Below the pieces are notes generated by a model. It did no database searches, was not told the origin of the DNA, and saw only the letters and a list, made by a program, of their open reading frames with translations. From NCBI GenBank assembly GCA_902777205.1, contig CACYSU010000008.1, positions 1 to 64,000 on the forward strand: a stretch of DNA of 64,000 nt, in the 5' to 3' direction. The stretch comes from an uncultured Rhodospirillales bacterium (GTDB lineage: Bacteria; Pseudomonadota; Alphaproteobacteria; CAAGCB01; CAG-977). Position numbers and translations under genes: made by a program. Position 1 is the first letter of the stretch, and every line of letters starts with the position of its first letter. This document shows, one piece after another, positions 58,644-64,000 of the stretch.

Positions 58644-61178
58644 CTATTTTTTCAAAAATTCCCCGATTTTCGACCGGACGGCGGCGGCCGTTTCCAATTC
58701 CAGCACCTCTTGCGCCAACCGGCGGCAACGGTCGATCGACAAAGCCCTGACCGCCGCTTTGACGGCCGGAACGGCGGACGGCGCGACGCTTAATTCATCC
58801 GCGCCCAAACCGATCAGGACGGGAACGGCCGCCGATTCGCCCGCCGCCGCGCCGCAAACGCCGACCCGCCGCCCGTGTTTTTTCGCCGCGTCCGCCGTTT
58901 GTTTGATCAGCCGCAGAACCGCCGGATGCAAAGCGTCGGTAAAATCCGCCAATCGGGCGTTGCCGCGATCCGCCGCCATGGTGTATTGCGTCAAATCGTT
59001 CGTCCCGATCGAAAAGAAATCGACATGACGCGCAAAAACATCGGCCATAACCGCCGCGGCGGGAACCTCCACCATCATGCCGACGCCGACGGGCGCGGCG
59101 ACGTTCAGCCGTTCGCGCTCCTCCGCGACGATTTGTTTGGCGCGGATCAGTTCGCCGACATCCGCGACCATCGGAAACATCAGCCGCAGTCCCGTTTTTC
59201 CGGCCGCGCGCAAAATTGCGCGGATCTGCGCGCGAAACACCTCGGTTTCGATCAGCGACAGACGGATGCCGCGAACGCCCAGAAAGGGATTGTCCTCCCG
59301 CGGCATTTGCAGATAGGTCAAAGGCTTGTCCCCGCCGGCATCCAATGTACGCACGATCAGCGTCCTTTCCGCCCCCAGCGTTTCCGCAACGGCCGCATAG
59401 GCGGCGGCCTGCTCGTCTTCGTCCGGCGCGCGCCCGCGTCCCGAAAACAGGAATTCGGAACGCAACAAACCGACGCCGTCACCGCCGTTTTCAACAACCT
59501 GCGCCGCCTCTTTGACGGCGGATATGTTGCCGCAAACCTCGATCCGCGCACCGTCCGCCGTCACGGCGGGCTTGTCCTTTTCCTTGAACAACGCGGCACG
59601 GATTTCACGGTCTGTCCGTTCCCGCAAAACGGCCTTTTTGCACAGCAAGGCATCAGGGTTCACGCGCAATTCGCCTTTTGTCCCGTCCAACAAAACGGAC
59701 GTGCCGTTTAAAATGTCCAGCACCTTTTCCGGCAATCCGGCGACGGCGGGCAACATCAGCGACCGCGCCAGTATCGCCGCGTGCGAAGCCGCCCCGCCCC
59801 CGACGGTCGCGAAACCGGCAACCTTTCCGCGATCCAGCGACGCCGTGTCCGACGGGGACAGTTCCCGCGCAATCAAAACGGCGTTATCGGGCAGGCAAAG
59901 CTTTTGTTCGACCTCACCCGTTATCAAACGCAACACGCGCCGCCCGACATCCCGCAGATCCTGCGCCCGTCCGGCCAGCAACCCGTTTTTCATTTCGGCC
60001 AGAATCCCCGCCTGACGCTCAACCGCCGTTCGCCACGCGAACGCCGCGCTGCGCCCTTTGGCGATCAGCTCCGCCGTTTCCGCGGCCAATTCCGGATCGT
60101 TCAGCAATTCGCGGTGCGCTTTGAAAATGGCAGCCTTGTTTTCGCCGATATCGCGGCGCGTTCGGTCGAACAGGTCGGACAGCTGTTCGTCCGCCTCCGC
60201 CAACGCGCGGGTCATCTTTTCCCGTTCCTGCGCGGGAGTTGCGCCAAACTCTTCGATTTCAATCGCGGCGTCTTGCAACCGGACGGCCACGCCGACCGCC
60301 ACACCCGACGACACCGGAACGCCCGAATAAACACTGCCGTCATCATCGCGCCGCGCCGCGGGTGATTCGGAAACGGCCGCGTCCTGTTCTGCGGCGGATC
60401 GAATCAAATCCTCGCCCAATCCCGATTCGATCAAAGGGATCAGGGATTTTACGGCAGCCTGCGCGTCACCCCCCTCGGCCGTCAGACGGACGACATCGCC
60501 TTTTTGAACGTCCAGTCCCATAACGGCGACCAGACTTTTGGCGTTGGCGGAACGATCCCCTTTCCACAACAGGATCGACGCCGAAAACCGTTTCGCCGCG
60601 TTTGTCAAAACCGCGATCGGCCGCGCGTGCAGCCCCGCCGGATTTTTGATTGTCATCCCCCACGATTCGACACGGTCGCCCGCCGCGTTTCCGGCCGTTT
60701 CCTCCGCCGCCGCGGCGACGCGCAGCACGACATCCGCGCCCGCGGCGACATCCCGTCCGGACAGCAGCAGCTCGACCCCCGCCGTCCGGCCGACGACGAC
60801 CATTTCCGTCAGCAGGCTTTTCCCGCCGCTTTCAATCGTTTCGGGATCGAACGCGATCAGCGGATCGCCCCGATTCACGCTTTGCCCGACGGCCGTCCGA
60901 ACATCAAACCCCGCGCCTTTGAGCATAACGGTGTCCAGCCCGATGTGCAGCAAAACCTCCGTCCCCGACGCCGTTTTCAACGTCAAAGCGTGACGCGCGG
61001 AATGAATGTTCGTCACAACGCCGCCGCACGGCGCACGCAAGATGAACGATGTCGGCGCGAACGCCGCCCCGTCCCCGATCGTTTTTTGCGAAAACACCTG
61101 ATCCGGCACGGATTCGACCGGCACAACCCTGCCCGAAACGGGCGCGTACAATTCCAACACATCATCATCTGTCATCAT
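58644..61178 (-). CDS. nagF: PTS EIIA-HPr-EI fusion protein (NagF type)
   Basis: This 844-residue protein joins three phosphotransferase domains: EIIA-Glc type (about 1-150, active His in VLLHIGLDTV), HPr (about 175-260, active His in NPAGLHARPI) and enzyme I (about 285-844, active His in GGGAASHAAILARS, PEP-binding region later with NPFLGVRGIRLSL). It passes phosphate from PEP through to NagE, giving a self-contained uptake system. GGAGGG stands before the ATG. The nagE gene follows 11 bases downstream. No nagA or nagB is nearby. Confidence 0.93.
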   Translation of the reverse strand: MMTDDDVLELYAPVSGRVVPVESVPDQVFSQKTIGDGAAFAPTSFILRAPCGGVVTNIHSARHALTLKTASGTEVLLHIGLDTVMLKGAGFDVRTAVGQSVNRGDPLIAFDPETIESGGKSLLTEMVVVGRTAGVELLLSGRDVAAGADVVLRVAAAAEETAGNAAGDRVESWGMTIKNPAGLHARPIAVLTNAAKRFSASILLWKGDRSANAKSLVAVMGLDVQKGDVVRLTAEGGDAQAAVKSLIPLIESGLGEDLIRSAAEQDAAVSESPAARRDDDGSVYSGVPVSSGVAVGVAVRLQDAAIEIEEFGATPAQEREKMTRALAEADEQLSDLFDRTRRDIGENKAAIFKAHRELLNDPELAAETAELIAKGRSAAFAWRTAVERQAGILAEMKNGLLAGRAQDLRDVGRRVLRLITGEVEQKLCLPDNAVLIARELSPSDTASLDRGKVAGFATVGGGAASHAAILARSLMLPAVAGLPEKVLDILNGTSVLLDGTKGELRVNPDALLCKKAVLRERTDREIRAALFKEKDKPAVTADGARIEVCGNISAVKEAAQVVENGGDGVGLLRSEFLFSGRGRAPDEDEQAAAYAAVAETLGAERTLIVRTLDAGGDKPLTYLQMPREDNPFLGVRGIRLSLIETEVFRAQIRAILRAAGKTGLRLMFPMVADVGELIRAKQIVAEERERLNVAAPVGVGMMVEVPAAAVMADVFARHVDFFSIGTNDLTQYTMAADRGNARLADFTDALHPAVLRLIKQTADAAKKHGRRVGVCGAAAGESAAVPVLIGLGADELSVAPSAVPAVKAAVRALSIDRCRRLAQEVLELETAAAVRSKIGEFLKK

Positions 61179-61287
61179 ATTCCCTCCGAACCGCGGACTT
61201 TCATCCAGTCTAATGCCGAACGCCGCACATTCCCATACGGCAACAAGGCTATAGGGGCGGAGCGGAAAAATGCGGATAATGAAAATG

Positions 61288-61311
61288 AAAAAGCCCTCCG
61301 TTTGGAGGGCT
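61288..61311 (-). terminator. intrinsic terminator downstream of the 286-residue unknown gene
   Basis: On the minus strand AGCCCTCC and GGAGGGCT pair around a 4-base loop, followed by T5, six bases after the stop codon at 61317. Confidence 0.8.
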
Positions 61312-61316
61312 GTCGT

Positions 61317-62177
61317 TCAAACGTTGTAATCGGCGGCCGGTTTGGCGGCGGACGTTCCGTATTGCGCCGACACTTTGCGCGCGGCCTCGTACGCGTCCAG
61401 CTGACGGGTCATCGCTTCGGGGAACCACGACGCGGCGGGGGACACGGACTGCGACGACGCCGACGGCAGTTTGTCCCGCTGATACCCGAACCCGTCCGCG
61501 GAAACCTGCGCGCGAATCGCCGCTGTGTCGATCGGGGTGGATCGTTTTTGCGCCAGCGTCGTGTTGGCTTCGTCGATCGTTTTGTTCTTGGCCTGCTGAC
61601 GCATTTCGTCCATCCTCATGCGCTTGGCGGCGTCGGACGCGGAAACCGTCGGCATTTGGGCGATCCCGAATTGGTGTTGCGCGTTATGGAACCGCGCGGC
61701 TTTGTCCATGGAAAACACCTTTTCATTCGCCGACGGCGCGCGCGTTTTTTGAACGGATTGAGCTGTTTCGCGCGCTTTCGCCTTTGCGGCGGACATATTA
61801 TAAGGGGATTCTTTGCCGATCAGCCTTTCCGGTTTTTGCGAAAATCCGGTTCTGGCCAGCTCCGCGTTCAAACGGCTGCCCGGTTTGACTTCCGCGTCCG
61901 CGGCGACCAAAGGCGTCAACTCTTCTTTCACGGCCGGAACGGCGGCGCTTTGCGGTGCAAAATTTTCCTGCGCGACCAAAACGACGGGGGCGGCCGACAC
62001 CGCGGCGACGGGCTGCGCGTCCGTTGTTTCCGCCTTTGCTTCCGCCACCGGTTCGACGGCGGCGTCAACACCGATCAGTTGACCGAAATCCGCCGCCGGC
62101 TTTGACGCTAAAGCGGTTTGAAACGTCACCCCGTCCTGCCAGACGGCCATATCAACCCTGAAATCCGTGCTTAACAT
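61317..62177 (-). CDS. protein of unknown function, low-complexity
   Basis: This 286-residue protein has no signal peptide or membrane helix. It is rich in Ala, Val, Ser and Gln. A short ordered-looking N-terminus (LSTDFRVDMAVWQDGVTFQTALA) is followed by a disordered middle, charged helices with MRMDEMRQQAKNKTIDEANT, and a tail with PAASWFPEAMTRQLDAYEAARKVSAQYG. I recognise no family. The composition suggests a structural or regulatory adaptor. It has its own terminator, and the upstream gap to 62295 is the divergent promoter region with the next gene. Confidence 0.65.
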   Translation of the reverse strand: MLSTDFRVDMAVWQDGVTFQTALASKPAADFGQLIGVDAAVEPVAEAKAETTDAQPVAAVSAAPVVLVAQENFAPQSAAVPAVKEELTPLVAADAEVKPGSRLNAELARTGFSQKPERLIGKESPYNMSAAKAKARETAQSVQKTRAPSANEKVFSMDKAARFHNAQHQFGIAQMPTVSASDAAKRMRMDEMRQQAKNKTIDEANTTLAQKRSTPIDTAAIRAQVSADGFGYQRDKLPSASSQSVSPAASWFPEAMTRQLDAYEAARKVSAQYGTSAAKPAADYNV

Positions 62178-62294
62178 TGTCAGCCTCCGTTTATATTTTC
62201 CTAATACTTAGCAATTTTCGTGCCAAGTATTTTTGTTTAAAAACGGCGAAAGCCCCCGTATGATGAAACCATCCCTTTGAAACGGAGAATGCCC

Positions 62295-62933
62295 ATGCGC
62301 CAGATTTTGATTTATTCGCCCGCCGAAAAACCCAGACAAGCCTTGGCCGGCGAAATTCGCGTGCTGGAAATCGCGCAGGAGGTTGTGGAAACACCGTCGT
62401 TTGACGAAGCGGTTTCCTTTTTGCAAAACGAACGGTTTTCGGCGGTGATCGCCGACGATCCGACGCCGGAACAGCATTTGCTGCTGTCGTCCGTGCGGTG
62501 CGGCGTTCCGGCGTTTTATCTGGTGTCGCGGCCGTTTCCGGCGGACGATGTCCAAATGTTTCAAAAACCCGTCCGCCTGCCCGTGTTTTTAACGGCTTTG
62601 GTCGCCGCCGCCGCCCAATTCGAGCAAAGCGACGACGCCAGCGTTTTTCTGGGAAAATGGAAATTCAATTTCGCCGCGAAAACCCTGACGTTCAAGGATG
62701 CCGAGATCCGCCTGACGGACAAGGAAGCCGCCCTGCTGAACTGTCTGCACCGCCACGACGCGCCGGTCGATCGGGAAACGCTGCTGCGCGAAATATGGGG
62801 ATACGGCGACGGCGTGTCCACGCACACGCTGGAAACGCACATCTACCGCCTGCGCCAGAAATTGGAAACGACGGGAATATCGTTCACGATCGCGAACGGC
62901 GAAGGCTACAAACTGCTGTGCGCCCCCGTTTGA
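62295..62933 (+). CDS. OmpR-type winged-helix regulator with degenerate receiver
   Basis: This 212-residue protein has an N-terminal receiver-like domain and a C-terminal OmpR/PhoB winged helix (about 130-212: LTDKEAALLNCLHRHDAPVDRETLLREIWGYG, then THTLETHIYRLRQKLE and GEGYKLL). The receiver keeps a possible phospho-Asp (AVIADD, near 53) and the late Lys-Pro (FQKPVRL). It lacks the N-terminal acidic pair (IYSPAEK instead). No histidine kinase is adjacent, so it may act without phosphorylation. ATG 62295 lies seven bases after GGAG. Confidence 0.82.
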   Translation: MRQILIYSPAEKPRQALAGEIRVLEIAQEVVETPSFDEAVSFLQNERFSAVIADDPTPEQHLLLSSVRCGVPAFYLVSRPFPADDVQMFQKPVRLPVFLTALVAAAAQFEQSDDASVFLGKWKFNFAAKTLTFKDAEIRLTDKEAALLNCLHRHDAPVDRETLLREIWGYGDGVSTHTLETHIYRLRQKLETTGISFTIANGEGYKLLCAPV

Positions 62934-64000
62934 TCATTTGATGTAATTGTCGCGCATTTTGCGCAGACGGCGCGCTTTTTGCGTCGGCGTTTCGTCCATG
63001 TCGCGGTCGCGGATGCGGATTTTCAGCGCGTCGAAAGCGTCCCCGACCGGAATGAAACCGTCGCGGCTTTCGATCAGGCTTTTGCCCGCGTGCGCCAACC
63101 CGATCGCATTGCCGTTTTCATCCACCAGAATACCGCCCAGCGTGACGCTTTGAACGTTGGTGTTCGTCAAAATGTCAACGCCGGTGTCGCTGAACCGGTA
63201 TCCGGCGACCTTGCCTTTTTCCATGGCGCCCTCGAACCCGCCGCGCATCGGCGTGCCGATCGCGTAGAACGGTTCCCCGACATCGGGCAGATCCAGACGC
63301 AACGGAACCGGCCAATTATATTTGTCAAATTCCGTCGGCGTCATGTAAAGCAGCGCGACATCCTTGTCCCTGTTCACACGCAACACCATGGACGACGCGA
63401 CGCGGCCGTCCAGAAATTCCGTTTTGACAAAGGTCGTTTTCTTGGCGATTTCATAGTTCGTCAAAACCAGCGACGGCGCGATGATCAACCCCGAACCGAC
63501 TTCCTCTTCATTGGTGACGGCGACGACGCTGGAACGGATGCGGTACAGGCGGATCGGCGACAGATAGCGGAACGGTTTTTGATTGTTGATCGTAATCCAA
63601 CCATCTACGGGCGAAACGATAAAACCGGATTTTTCCTCCGCCCGTTCCAATGCGGACGACAGATCGTAGCTTTCAAAGAATCCGGTCAGCGGAATGACGG
63701 GCAGAACACGACCGAACAGCCCTTTTTCCAACGGCGGATCACGCAACAGACGGGCGAAAATCCCGTTGCCGTCGTTTCTGTCCGACAAACCGTGCGCCAA
63801 CACGCCCGCCCCGATCGAATCGCCGACGCCGCGGCCGATTATGCCCGATTCCGTCCCGTCGTCGTTCAATCCGCGGCCGGACAAACCGGATTCGGCGCCG
63901 TCATCATTCAACCCGCGGCCGGACAGCCCCTTCCCCGTTCCGGCGCCCAGCTCTTTGCTCAACCGTTCCAAACGCTCCAGCTGTTCGGGGGTCAGCGCCA
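62934..64000 (-). CDS. trypsin-like (HtrA-related) protein with altered catalytic residues, 5' end beyond the window
   Basis: The frame stays open to the window edge (readable upstream as LTPEQLERLERLSKELG), so the N-terminus is missing. The visible N-terminal part has imperfect repeats LSGRGLNDDG(A/T)ESG. The C-terminal 220 residues follow the trypsin-fold pattern of HtrA-like proteases: VVAVTNEEEVGSGLIIAPSLVLTNYEIA, DKDVALLYM, and SVTLGGILVDENGNAIGLAH. The catalytic His (TNAH becomes TNYE) and Ser (GNSGG becomes VTLGG) appear lost, while the Asp region remains. A binding or scaffold role is more likely than proteolysis. Confidence 0.65.
   Translation of the reverse strand, partial: ALTPEQLERLERLSKELGAGTGKGLSGRGLNDDGAESGLSGRGLNDDGTESGIIGRGVGDSIGAGVLAHGLSDRNDGNGIFARLLRDPPLEKGLFGRVLPVIPLTGFFESYDLSSALERAEEKSGFIVSPVDGWITINNQKPFRYLSPIRLYRIRSSVVAVTNEEEVGSGLIIAPSLVLTNYEIAKKTTFVKTEFLDGRVASSMVLRVNRDKDVALLYMTPTEFDKYNWPVPLRLDLPDVGEPFYAIGTPMRGGFEGAMEKGKVAGYRFSDTGVDILTNTNVQSVTLGGILVDENGNAIGLAHAGKSLIESRDGFIPVGDAFDALKIRIRDRDMDETPTQKARRLRKMRDNYIK

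Overview
The window reads as a GC-rich alphaproteobacterial chromosome segment. The main clues are a permuted two-piece tmRNA gene, an Irr-type Fur regulator, an alphaproteobacterial SspB beside ssrA, the dnaA-rpsT neighbourhood, and small alphaproteobacterial families (RHH_4-like, SH3_4-like). A reduced or host-associated lifestyle is my inference. It rests on a Rickettsiales-like partial type IV secretion operon, a GlcNAc-type PTS, and several enzyme-family proteins that have lost catalytic residues. Species cannot be fixed from sequence alone.

Layout. 1-5 kb: tRNA-Val, HU, ssrA with its promoter, sspB, class I fumarase, a small RHH regulator, and an operon of four small exported proteins. 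5-7.7 kb: a PAP2-like membrane protein, an exported EF-hand-like protein, nadK and tRNA-Thr. 7.7-15.8 kb, minus strand: rpsT, dnaA, dnaN, recF and gyrB in replication-cluster order, with an enoyl-CoA hydratase upstream. 15.9-24.3 kb: a degenerate UbiB-like protein, a Sel1 protein, dut, an SH3 protein, irr, a nitronate monooxygenase-like flavoprotein, and the truB-rpsO-pnp block. 24.3-26.5 kb: an AT-rich island with a possible micro-ORF between 14-bp direct repeats, then an unusual dxs.

26.5-37.7 kb holds the most striking feature: virB8, a virB7-like lipoprotein gene, a second virB8, virB9, a giant virB10 and virB11. The VirB10-like protein is about 2,280 residues. Some 1,645 of these are a 17-residue repeat (roughly 95 copies) between an N-terminal membrane anchor plus beta-sandwich-like domain and a normal VirB10/TrbI C-terminal domain. 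No virB4, virB6 or virD4 lies in the window.

37.8-49 kb: a DEAD-box helicase with an esterase, two hydrolases, an orphan ABC-type binding protein overlapping a membrane sensor-like gene, and a Bat-type operon (DUF4381, two VWA proteins, BatD). 49-56 kb: a nuclease-like small protein with a Sel1 lipoprotein, two paralogous polytopic membrane proteins around uvrB, and an aspartate aminotransferase. 56.9-61.2 kb: nagE and a nagF-type EIIA-HPr-EI fusion, together a full phosphoryl relay for GlcNAc-type sugar uptake. The end holds an unknown protein, an orphan winged-helix regulator, and a trypsin-like protein that has probably lost its catalytic residues and runs off the edge.

Genes that plausibly work together: ssrA with sspB (tagging and ClpXP delivery), the replication cluster, rpsO with pnp and truB, nagF with nagE, the Bat genes, and the T4SS core. 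The nuclease-like protein, the Sel1 proteins and the paired VVDMRAYS exported proteins are only guesses as secretion-linked factors.
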